A stretch of DNA of 5,822 nucleotides from Opitutia bacterium (GTDB lineage: Bacteria; Verrucomicrobiota; Verrucomicrobiia; Opitutales; UBA953). The stretch spans positions 1-5,822 of the forward strand of contig CANHRV010000059.1 in NCBI GenBank assembly GCA_947463395.1, given 5' to 3'. The notes under the pieces are model-generated. The model ran no database searches and was not told where the DNA came from. It saw only the letters and a program-made list of their open reading frames with translations. Positions 1-5,752 of this stretch are shown here, piece by piece. The first letter of the stretch is position 1. Each line of letters begins with the position of its first letter. A program made the translations under genes and the position numbers.

Positions 1-1
1 T

Positions 2-505
2 AAAGACATCATCGCCTTCGATATTAAAATTGTCGCCTCAGCTCTCATCATCGGCGGCTTTGTTATTTTCTGGGCAGAAAAAAAATTACCTAACCATCAT
101 TCCTCTCACGACGAAATCCAGAAATTGAATTTCAAACAAGCTCTCCAAATCGGTCTTTGCCAATGCGTCGCACTCATTCCAGGAACGAGTCGCTCTCTGG
201 CTACCATACTTGGTGGACGATGGGCGGGATTGTCCAACGGAGCCGCCACAGAATTTTCCTTCCTCGTTGGCTTGGTCACTCTGACGGCCGCCTCCGTCTA
301 CAAGATGCTCTCTCTCGGACCTGCCCTCACACAAATATACCCCGTCCATTACGCCTCTCTGGGTCTCGTTGTTGCCGCAATTACGGCCTTTATTTCAGTT
401 AAGTGGATGATTGGTTTCATCACGCGACGAGGACTGACTCCCTTCGCCTGGTATCGAATCATCCTCGGCACAGGTATTTTATTTTTCGAACTCACACGCT
501 CTTAA
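2..505 (+). CDS. uppP: Undecaprenyl-diphosphate phosphatase, C-terminal part (5' end outside window)
   Basis: Integral membrane enzyme (BacA/UppP family) that hydrolyses undecaprenyl diphosphate to undecaprenyl phosphate, recycling the lipid carrier for peptidoglycan and other envelope polymers. The frame is open from base 2 with no stop, so the true start lies upstream. 167 residues are visible of a family usually near 270. Visible residues 60-68 read PGTSRSLAT and fit the family signature PGxSRSxxT, whose Arg is needed for activity. It is preceded by ALQIGLCQCVAL and followed by a GLSNGAATEFSF stretch, both typical of the family. A hydrophobic segment (about visible residues 11-25) ending in Glu, and several later hydrophobic segments, fit the polytopic fold. 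The second signature (a Glu-rich motif near the N terminus) is outside the window. One detail: Leu66 sits where Gly is usual (SRSGAT). A TTG at 125 opens a shorter frame but is internal to the domain and not a start. Stop is TAA at 503-505. Confidence 0.93.
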   Translation, partial: KDIIAFDIKIVASALIIGGFVIFWAEKKLPNHHSSHDEIQKLNFKQALQIGLCQCVALIPGTSRSLATILGGRWAGLSNGAATEFSFLVGLVTLTAASVYKMLSLGPALTQIYPVHYASLGLVVAAITAFISVKWMIGFITRRGLTPFAWYRIILGTGILFFELTRS

Positions 506-523
506 AACAGAAGCAAGACAAGG

Positions 524-545
524 TGAACTGGACAGGGTGAGTTCA
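524..545. other. Inverted repeat between uppP and mreB; weak terminator or operator candidate
   Basis: TGAACT (524-529) and AGTTCA (540-545) are perfect reverse complements separated by 10 bases. Two G-U pairs (523/546 and 522/547) could lengthen an RNA stem. It begins 18 bases after the uppP stop. Downstream is TTCTTAAT, which is not a clean U-tract, and the stem is AT/GC mixed, so it is a poor intrinsic terminator. It could equally be a protein-binding dyad. The repeat is seen directly; any function is inference. Confidence 0.3.
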
Positions 546-619
546 TTCTTAATGCGTAGAATAGGGCTTATTCGGCCAATTCAGGGTCAAACTGACTTAA
601 GTCTATGGGGAAAAGGGGT

Positions 620-648
620 TTGACTACCCTGTTCATAAGATATTTAAG
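620..648 (+). promoter_or_regulatory. Candidate sigma70-like promoter for mreB
   Basis: TTGACT (620-625, five of six matches to TTGACA) is followed after 17 bases by TTTAAG (643-648, four of six matches to TATAAT). Transcription would start near 655, giving a leader of about 14 bases before the mreB ATG at 669. This is the only intergenic space large enough to hold an operon promoter. A homopurine tract GGGGAAAAGGGG (607-618) lies directly upstream of the -35 hexamer. The consensus is E. coli-like and may not fit this organism's sigma factor, so the call is tentative. Confidence 0.4.
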
Positions 649-668
649 ACGTAAACCACTCACGACTG

Positions 669-1685
669 ATGTTAAAGCGCTTTCCAGGGTTATTCAATCA
701 AGCCATCGGCATCGACCTAGGTACGGCCAACACCCTCGTGTTCCTCAAGGATCGTGGTGTGGTTTTACGCGAGCCCAGCGTGGTCGCCATCCGCTCCAGT
801 ACTCGCAGACCGATTGCCGTCGGTAATGAAGCGAAGTTAATGTTGGGTCGTACTCCCGGAGACATCCAAGCTCTCCGTCCGATGAAAGACGGCGTTATCG
901 CCGACTTCGAAATCAGCGAACATATGCTTCGCTACTTCATCGGCAAAGTCGCCCGTAAATCTATTTTTACCAATCTCACGGTCGTCGTTGCCGTCCCCTA
1001 CGGTATCACTGCCGTCGAACGTCGTGCTGTTATGGACTCGGCTTACCGTGCGGGTGCAGACGATGTTATCACGATTCCCGAACCAGTTGCTTCTGCCATC
1101 GGCGTTGGTCTCCCCGTTGAAGAACCCGCTGGTTCGATGATTGTCGATATCGGTGGTGGTACAACCGAAGTCGCGGTCATCTCTCTGGGTGGTATCGTTT
1201 ACGCTCGATCGATTCGCGTCGGTGGTGACGAATTCGATTCATCCATCATCAAGTACATCAAGAATTCTTACAACCTTATCATCGGTGAACGTACGGCAGA
1301 AGAAATTAAGATCAAAATCGGCTCAGCCTACGCTCTCGAACAGGAAATGACCTACGAAGTACGTGGTCGTGACTCGGTTACTGGCCTCCCCCGCGCTCTC
1401 CACCTGACTTCTCAAGAAGTTCGCGAAGCGATGGCCGATAATATCAATCAAATCATCGAAGCCATCAAAGGCTCTCTAGAACGCATTCCTCCTGAACTTT
1501 CTGCCGACTTAGTCGACCGTGGTATCGTTATCGCTGGTGGTGGTGCTCTCATCCGTCGAATCGATCGCGCTATCTCGGAAGCCACCGGCCTCCCTGTTAT
1601 CATCGCCGAAGATCCACTTTGTGCAGTGGTCAATGGTACGGGTAAAATTTTAGCCAACGCTTCTCGCTGGAGCAGTCGGGAATAA
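669..1685 (+). CDS. mreB: Rod shape-determining protein MreB (bacterial actin)
   Basis: ATP-dependent actin homologue that forms antiparallel filaments on the inner face of the cytoplasmic membrane and guides the elongation machinery. 338 residues, close to the usual 330-350. Motifs in order: N-terminal amphipathic stretch MLKRFPGLF (membrane binding in many Gram-negative MreBs); phosphate-1 IDLGTANT at 15-22; connect-1 region IPEPVASAIG at 136-145; phosphate-2 DIGGGTTE at 160-167; VGGDEFD at 184-190; GERTAEEIK at 206-214; adenosine-site IAGGGALI at 288-295. The Glu before Pro in connect-1 (E138), which I take to be the catalytic Glu, is kept. The residue before it is Pro137, where Glu is usual. 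The ATG at 669 gives the standard N terminus just ahead of the first motif. No Shine-Dalgarno sequence is visible upstream. It is first gene of the mreBCD-mrdA run, with mreC starting 20 bases after its stop. Confidence 0.97.
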   Translation: MLKRFPGLFNQAIGIDLGTANTLVFLKDRGVVLREPSVVAIRSSTRRPIAVGNEAKLMLGRTPGDIQALRPMKDGVIADFEISEHMLRYFIGKVARKSIFTNLTVVVAVPYGITAVERRAVMDSAYRAGADDVITIPEPVASAIGVGLPVEEPAGSMIVDIGGGTTEVAVISLGGIVYARSIRVGGDEFDSSIIKYIKNSYNLIIGERTAEEIKIKIGSAYALEQEMTYEVRGRDSVTGLPRALHLTSQEVREAMADNINQIIEAIKGSLERIPPELSADLVDRGIVIAGGGALIRRIDRAISEATGLPVIIAEDPLCAVVNGTGKILANASRWSSRE

Positions 1686-1690
1686 TTCTC

Positions 1691-1704
1691 GCGGGCTAAC
1701 CCGC
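1691..1704 (+). promoter_or_regulatory. GC-rich hairpin abutting the mreC start codon
   Basis: GCGGG (1691-1695), loop CTAA (1696-1699), CCCGC (1700-1704) form a perfect five-pair GC stem. It fills most of the 20-base mreB-mreC gap and ends one base before the mreC ATG at 1706. There is no U-tract, so it is not an intrinsic terminator. No Shine-Dalgarno sequence occurs in the gap, and the stem occupies where one would be. In mRNA it could hinder initiation on mreC unless ribosomes finishing mreB open it, that is, translational coupling. The structure is seen; the role is inferred. Confidence 0.45.
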
Positions 1705-1705
1705 C

Positions 1706-2599
1706 ATGGATAACAACCGCCAAGGCGCCAAAGCATCCATCATCGCCCTCATTGTTTTCATCGGGCTATGGATTCTTTTGCCGAGCGCCGTTCGTCGCTT
1801 GAATAAAGAAGCTTTCGCCGAATTCCAAGCTCCCGCCATCCAACTTCTTAGTAAGAGTCGAGACCTCGCTCGCTATTGGGAATTACGTAGCCGTAGCACC
1901 GAAGACCTTGTCGCCGCGGGACGTGACCTCGCCCGCATTAACGCGACCTTGGAATTAAAACTTCAGGCAATGGAGGATATTCGAAAGGAAAATCTCCGCC
2001 TGCGTGAAATGCTGCGCTACCCGACATCAACAGATTACCTCACGGTCGTCGCCCGTGTCGCCACACGCGACACATCCTCCTGGTGGCAACGCATGCTTAT
2101 CCGCAAAGGCCGTAACGACGGTATTCGCCCCGGTTGCCCCGTGGTCTTTGGCAATCGCGTGGTCGGTCGCGTTACGACCGTTCACCTCAACATCAGCGAA
2201 GTTGAACTCGTCACCAGCCCAGCCTTCCGTTGCACCGCGTTTCTTGAGGGCGATGACCCTCCCCGCATCGTTCACGTCAGTGGCGTAGCCTCTAATCCTT
2301 TCACCACCGGCCGTGCTAAGGTTTCGGTTATTCAACCAGATTACACGCCACCCGCCGGACAAGTCGCCAAAGTCGTCACCACGGGATTAGGCGGAGTTTT
2401 CCCCGCTGGACTCATTCTCGGCACACTCGACGGCGGAGTCACCAGCACGGCCCAAGGTAACCTCAAAGAAGCTTACATGGTTCCTTCAAAGAACCTCGAT
2501 ACCATCGAAGAAGTCTCCGTCCTCGTACCCAAATACCCAACCGCAGGTGAAATCCTCATGTCGCCAACCGACCGGATTAAGTTGGAGGAATTTAAATGA
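1706..2599 (+). CDS. mreC: Rod shape-determining protein MreC
   Basis: Bitopic membrane protein whose periplasmic part binds and activates PBP2 and links it to MreB and MreD in the elongasome. 297 residues, within the family's usual range of about 280-370. Order: short cytoplasmic N terminus; one transmembrane helix at about residues 11-28; a helical, charged stretch at about 50-103 with the look of the MreC coiled coil; then the beta-rich domain. Family markers in that domain are VVARVATRDTSSWWQRMLI (114-132), KGRNDGIRPGCPVV (134-147), the VVGRV turn at 152-156, and TGLGGVFPAGLILG (226-239), matching the usual GLGGvFPkGl. The ATG at 1706 places the helix right after a polar N terminus, as expected. 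The stop TGA (2597-2599) overlaps the mreD ATG as ATGA, implying coupled translation. A GC hairpin lies just upstream of the start. Confidence 0.93.
   Translation: MDNNRQGAKASIIALIVFIGLWILLPSAVRRLNKEAFAEFQAPAIQLLSKSRDLARYWELRSRSTEDLVAAGRDLARINATLELKLQAMEDIRKENLRLREMLRYPTSTDYLTVVARVATRDTSSWWQRMLIRKGRNDGIRPGCPVVFGNRVVGRVTTVHLNISEVELVTSPAFRCTAFLEGDDPPRIVHVSGVASNPFTTGRAKVSVIQPDYTPPAGQVAKVVTTGLGGVFPAGLILGTLDGGVTSTAQGNLKEAYMVPSKNLDTIEEVSVLVPKYPTAGEILMSPTDRIKLEEFK
2584..2588 (+). promoter_or_regulatory. Strong Shine-Dalgarno sequence for mreD
   Basis: GGAGG lies inside the last codons of mreC, seven bases ahead of the mreD ATG at 2596. It is the only clear Shine-Dalgarno sequence in front of any gene start in the window, and it fixes the mreD start at the ATGA overlap. 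Confidence 0.8.
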
Positions 2600-3108
2600 C
2601 GCTCACTTGGGCCTGGCTCATCCTCTTTCTCGCAACCTTCCCTTGGTTGATCGCCGCTGATTTACTCGGCAGCTCCCTCTCTGGTTGGAATCTGGTTTTT
2701 TATATCTCTGGTCTCGTCATCGTCACCCCTTGTCGTCGCCTCCGTCGTTGGCAAGCAATCCTCTTCTCAGCCTTCATTGGATTTACTTTCGAAGCTCTGC
2801 GTCCCATTCCCCACGGCAGCCTAGCCTTCAGTTTGGTTTTCATCGCCATCATTCTTTCCAGCTTCCCTGAGCTTCTCCGCGATAAATCTCGTCTCAATAA
2901 CGGTGCCGTCCTCGTTAACACCGCCAGCTGCCTCGTCTGGTACGTCGCCATTGCTTTCGCAATGCGCAATCAAACTCCCTTCGTTCTTTCCTCCTTTTTG
3001 TATAACCTGAGTCTACAACTCCTGCTCGCTGCTGGCCTTACCCTTCTCCTTCTCAAACCGATTTCGGTCTACCAAAATCAAGTCATGGATAAACTGCGAA
3101 TCCCCTAA
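2596..3108 (+). CDS. mreD: Rod shape-determining protein MreD
   Basis: Polytopic membrane protein of the elongasome that partners MreC. MreD is weakly conserved, so this call rests on position between mreC and mrdA, on size (170 residues; family about 160-180) and on a hydrophobic profile rather than on a catalytic motif. I count about six membrane segments: roughly residues 4-24, 28-45, 52-68, 74-91, 103-122 and 130-153, with basic residues (CRRLRRW, 46-52) after the second. The stretch IGFTFEALRPIPHGSLAF (61-78) resembles the family's G-x-x-x-D/E-x-x-x-x-x-P-x-G region around the third and fourth helices. The start is set by GGAGG at 2584-2588 and the 4-base overlap with the mreC stop. It ends 17 bases before mrdA. 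Confidence 0.85.
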   Translation: MTLTWAWLILFLATFPWLIAADLLGSSLSGWNLVFYISGLVIVTPCRRLRRWQAILFSAFIGFTFEALRPIPHGSLAFSLVFIAIILSSFPELLRDKSRLNNGAVLVNTASCLVWYVAIAFAMRNQTPFVLSSFLYNLSLQLLLAAGLTLLLLKPISVYQNQVMDKLRIP

Positions 3109-3125
3109 GTTGACCATAGCAGTTA

Positions 3126-5198
3126 ATGAAAAGTTTCTTCAACGACACTCCTCACTCAACCCCTTCTGATCCACTCAGCCGGGTTCGGATTAATTTTCTT
3201 TTCGTCTTTTTCGTCGCCGGATTCATCTACATCACCACTGGCTTAGCCTACCGTCAATTGGTACAAGCCAGTGAAATCATGATTCAGTCGGATAACCAAA
3301 TTAAACGCGTGGTTATTCGTCCACCAGCCCGAGGTAAAATCTACGACCGCCATGGCTACACCATCGTCGATAATCGTGTGCGCTGGAGCGTTAAAGCGGA
3401 CCTTCTTTCACTTCAACCTGAGTTTCGTCAAGAGTACCTTAGCCTAATCCGCAAAGCCAAAGCGGATCCTACAGTACCAAAAATTAACTACGATGCACTC
3501 AATGAACAAGCACGACTCAATGTTTTAAATGGTTGGCTGGATAAAATCTGGTTCGTGATCGATGCAAACACCGATAAGCCTAAAAAATTAAAAACTGTCG
3601 CCAAACTTCCATCAAATAAAGAAGAACGCACGGTCAATCGCCTCGCCCTCCGCAAACACCTAACAGAATCGCGCGCTCTAAAATTCACGCTCATCACCGA
3701 CCTCGCTTTTCCCGGTTCAGAAAATGCCTCCGACCCCGATGAGGCAAATCGCACGGTCGCCCGCTTCATCGAACAATTCCCTCAAGGTGGCCCTATCTCA
3801 CTGGAATCCGATATGGTGCGCTCCTATCCCTACAGCACCATGGCGGCTCACGTCTTGGGCTATGTGCGCGACTCGACCGATTTACCTCCCAACGTGGATG
3901 ACTTTACTGACCTCAATTTCGATAACCTACAAAAACTCCGTTATACGGGCAAACGCGGTGCAGCAGGTATCGAACAAACTTTTGACCCGATTTTAAGCGG
4001 TGCCAGCGGTTGGGAACTTTGGACGAAAACATCCTCGGGATATAATAAAGAACTCTTACGCAGTAGTGAACCACGCCAAGGTTCCTCGATTAATCTGTCC
4101 CTAGATATCAATATACAATTAGCCGCCGAAGAAGCCCTGCGACAAATCAAAGACTCCACGGGTAACCCTCTCCCAGGAGCAGCGGTGATGCTCGATGTTA
4201 ACACGGGCGAAATTCTCGCCATGGCCAGTCAACCGACCTTCGACCCCAACCGACTGGTTGACCGCATTTCCAATAAATATTACGACGAAATCGAAAACCA
4301 AGGTGGTTGGCTCAATCGCGCCACCCAAGGTCAATACGCCCCAGGTTCTACTTTTAAAATCATCACAGCCATCGCGGGAATGCGAAACCACATTATCGAT
4401 TGGGATGATATTTTAGAATGCGGAACAAGCTTCCGCGTAGGCAATCGCGACTTTCCCGAACACGGTGGCGAAGCTTTTGGTTCGGTTGACGTGGAAAAGA
4501 TGCTCACGATTTCCTCCAATGTTTGGAACTACCGCGTGGGCCTTAAACTCGGACCCGAACTTCTCGCCAAAGAGGCTCGTCGATTCGGACTCGACGCTCC
4601 GCTACTCCGCATGCCTCCGAGTCTCACCAACCCTTCAACCACGGAACTTCCCTACCCAACCAATCGTTTAGTTATCCCCGATCCCGCCTATAAAATGCGC
4701 ATCGGTGCAGGCCCTTGGAACTCGGGTGACACAGCTAATATGTCCATCGGACAAGGCTACACTCTGACAACACCTCTTCACATGGCCTGCCTCGCAGCCT
4801 CGGTGGCTCGCAATGAAACCCGCACCACTCCTACAATCATCCATGACCCCAATCGCGACGGTCGACACGAGGGTGCAGTTTCTATCGGACTAAATAAAGA
4901 TCAACTCGAAGCCATTCGTATCGGTATGAAGCGATGCGTGGAAGTTGGCACAGCGCGCAGTATGCAAATCGAAGGTCTATCCATCGCCGCCAAAACAGGT
5001 ACGTCTGAATATTTTAAGAATGGAGAAAAGGCCCACCTCGCTTGGGTCATCGGCTACGCCCCCGCCGATAATCCTGCCGTGGCTTTTGCGGTTCTCATCG
5101 AAGGACAACTCGACACGAGCACGTGGGGTGGCAAAACCGCAGGCCCAGTCGCCAAAGCGATGCTCGAAGGTTGGCAGGTGGAAAACGATAAAGATTAA
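3126..5198 (+). CDS. mrdA: Penicillin-binding protein 2 (elongation-specific D,D-transpeptidase)
   Basis: Class B penicillin-binding protein that makes 4-3 peptide cross-links during lateral wall growth, normally working with the glycosyltransferase RodA. 690 residues, longer than E. coli PBP2 (633); the extra length appears to lie in the N-terminal half, about residues 95-215. Order: cytoplasmic N terminus; one transmembrane anchor at about 22-41; pedestal motif RPPARGKIYDRHG (65-77); PBP2-like YPYSTMAAHVLGYV (234-247) and GAAGIEQTFDPIL (278-290); then the transpeptidase domain with STFK at 408-411 (nucleophile Ser408, Lys411), SSN at 463-465 and KTG at 623-625. All three active-site motifs are intact, so it should be active and beta-lactam sensitive. 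C432, D442 and H446 fall where some PBP2s bind zinc. The ATG at 3126 has no Shine-Dalgarno sequence. The stop TAA (5196-5198) shares TTAA with the stop of the convergent L,D-transpeptidase gene. No rodA follows. Confidence 0.94.
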   Translation: MKSFFNDTPHSTPSDPLSRVRINFLFVFFVAGFIYITTGLAYRQLVQASEIMIQSDNQIKRVVIRPPARGKIYDRHGYTIVDNRVRWSVKADLLSLQPEFRQEYLSLIRKAKADPTVPKINYDALNEQARLNVLNGWLDKIWFVIDANTDKPKKLKTVAKLPSNKEERTVNRLALRKHLTESRALKFTLITDLAFPGSENASDPDEANRTVARFIEQFPQGGPISLESDMVRSYPYSTMAAHVLGYVRDSTDLPPNVDDFTDLNFDNLQKLRYTGKRGAAGIEQTFDPILSGASGWELWTKTSSGYNKELLRSSEPRQGSSINLSLDINIQLAAEEALRQIKDSTGNPLPGAAVMLDVNTGEILAMASQPTFDPNRLVDRISNKYYDEIENQGGWLNRATQGQYAPGSTFKIITAIAGMRNHIIDWDDILECGTSFRVGNRDFPEHGGEAFGSVDVEKMLTISSNVWNYRVGLKLGPELLAKEARRFGLDAPLLRMPPSLTNPSTTELPYPTNRLVIPDPAYKMRIGAGPWNSGDTANMSIGQGYTLTTPLHMACLAASVARNETRTTPTIIHDPNRDGRHEGAVSIGLNKDQLEAIRIGMKRCVEVGTARSMQIEGLSIAAKTGTSEYFKNGEKAHLAWVIGYAPADNPAVAFAVLIEGQLDTSTWGGKTAGPVAKAMLEGWQVENDKD

Positions 5199-5752
5199 GC
5201 AATGTAGACCAACGTTCCCACAGGAACGCGGTCGAAGAGCTCAATCACATCGGCATCGGACAACAAAACACAGCCATGACTATTGGGCTGCCCCAACTTT
5301 TCTTCCTGATTGGTTCCATGGATATAAATGAAACGCGACTTGGTGTCGACCACTCGACCCTGATTATCCTCACCAGCGTTCACACCGACCTCCATTCCCT
5401 CCAACCAAAGAATTCGACTGGTAATTAAATTATCAGGCTGTGGTTGCCCACGCTGCCAAATCTCACCAGTAGGCTGACGAGCCTTAAACACCATGCCCTG
5501 CGGTGCTCCTGCACCATGCTTTTCCGCCACACGCATCACACCGATAGGGGTCTGCAAGGAATCCTTAACACACCCACGCCCAGCCCTTGCCGTACTGACT
5601 TTATAGGCACGAACCTCGTTCTCGGTAAAATACCACAATTTTTGCTGGTCAATCGACACAACTAGGCAATGTTTCGAAGCAGGAATACGGAGTGCCTTGA
5701 GGCGCTCAAACAACTCCCTCTTTAACACCAGATATAACTCAGAACATGGCAT
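5195..5752 (-). CDS. YkuD-domain L,D-transpeptidase family protein, no signal peptide, variant active site
   Basis: 185 residues. YkuD enzymes use a Cys to form 3-3 peptidoglycan cross-links or attach proteins to the wall. The domain runs from about residue 27 (HCLVVSIDQQKLWYF) to the end. TPIG at 68-71 is the family's TPxG turn; catalytic His is H145 in YIHGTN; SHGC at 158-161 holds the nucleophile Cys161, with the same His-to-Ser spacing (13) as I recall for B. subtilis YkuD. After Cys the sequence is VLL, so Leu163 replaces the near-invariant Arg of the SHGCxR motif. The N terminus is charged, without a hydrophobic segment. Reading back in frame reaches a TGA (5807-5809 on the plus strand) with no ATG, GTG or TTG between, so no signal peptide is hidden upstream. 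A GTG (codon 9, 5726-5728) is an alternative start that would remove the overlap with asd. The family is clear; enzymatic activity and location are uncertain. Confidence 0.87.
   Translation of the reverse strand: MPCSELYLVLKRELFERLKALRIPASKHCLVVSIDQQKLWYFTENEVRAYKVSTARAGRGCVKDSLQTPIGVMRVAEKHGAGAPQGMVFKARQPTGEIWQRGQPQPDNLITSRILWLEGMEVGVNAGEDNQGRVVDTKSRFIYIHGTNQEEKLGQPNSHGCVLLSDADVIELFDRVPVGTLVYIA
5213..5228. terminator. Hairpin just past the mrdA stop, possible terminator
   Basis: CGTTCC (5213-5218), loop CACA, GGAACG (5223-5228) form a perfect six-pair stem beginning 14 bases after the mrdA stop, inside the 3' end of the opposing gene. Neither strand has a U-tract after the stem, so it is not a classic intrinsic terminator. 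It could pause polymerase or protect the mrdA mRNA 3' end. It also simply encodes the VPVGT of the L,D-transpeptidase, so it may be chance. Confidence 0.3.
5733..5738 (+). promoter_or_regulatory. Candidate -10 box for asd (possible leaderless mRNA)
   Basis: TATAAC matches five of six bases of TATAAT and ends seven bases before the asd ATG at 5746, so transcription would begin at or next to the start codon. No good -35 lies 16-18 bases upstream. An alternative pairing is TTGAGG (5697-5702) with TTTAAC (5721-5726) at 18-base spacing. On the other strand the same bases read GTTATA. The motif lies within the first codons of the opposing gene. Confidence 0.27.

Noticed and set aside
86..349. Minus-strand open frame of 87 codons
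   Set aside because: Antisense to conserved uppP coding sequence, low-complexity product with no family resemblance.
529..562. Second promoter using TGGACA and TAGAAT upstream of mreB
   Set aside because: TAGAAT is a fair -10, but the spacing of 22 bases to TGGACA is too long and no other -35 fits.
605..826. Plus-strand frame of 73 codons starting ahead of mreB with a basic N terminus
   Set aside because: Two thirds of it lies over mreB in another frame, it has no recognisable domain or ribosome site, and mreB explains the DNA.
1448..1723. Minus-strand open frame of 91 codons across the mreB-mreC junction
   Set aside because: Shadow of mreB codon bias; no motif, and it would be antisense to a conserved protein.
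3109..3125. Separate promoter for mrdA in the short gap containing TTGACC
   Set aside because: TTGACC at 3110-3115 sits too close to the ATG for a downstream -10, so mrdA is best read as co-transcribed with mreD.
4668..4868. Minus-strand frames within mrdA (also near 3488-3769, 3941-4222 and 4119-4391)
   Set aside because: All lie opposite conserved PBP2 sequence, have no domain resemblance and follow from its codon bias.
4945..5331. Plus-strand frame of 128 codons spanning the end of mrdA and the start of the opposing gene
   Set aside because: Very basic, compositionally odd product, overlapping the KTG region of PBP2 and the SHGC region of the L,D-transpeptidase, both clearly real in their own frames.
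5444..5665. Plus-strand frame of 73 codons inside the L,D-transpeptidase gene
   Set aside because: Antisense shadow of a recognisable YkuD domain, without its own start signal or family.
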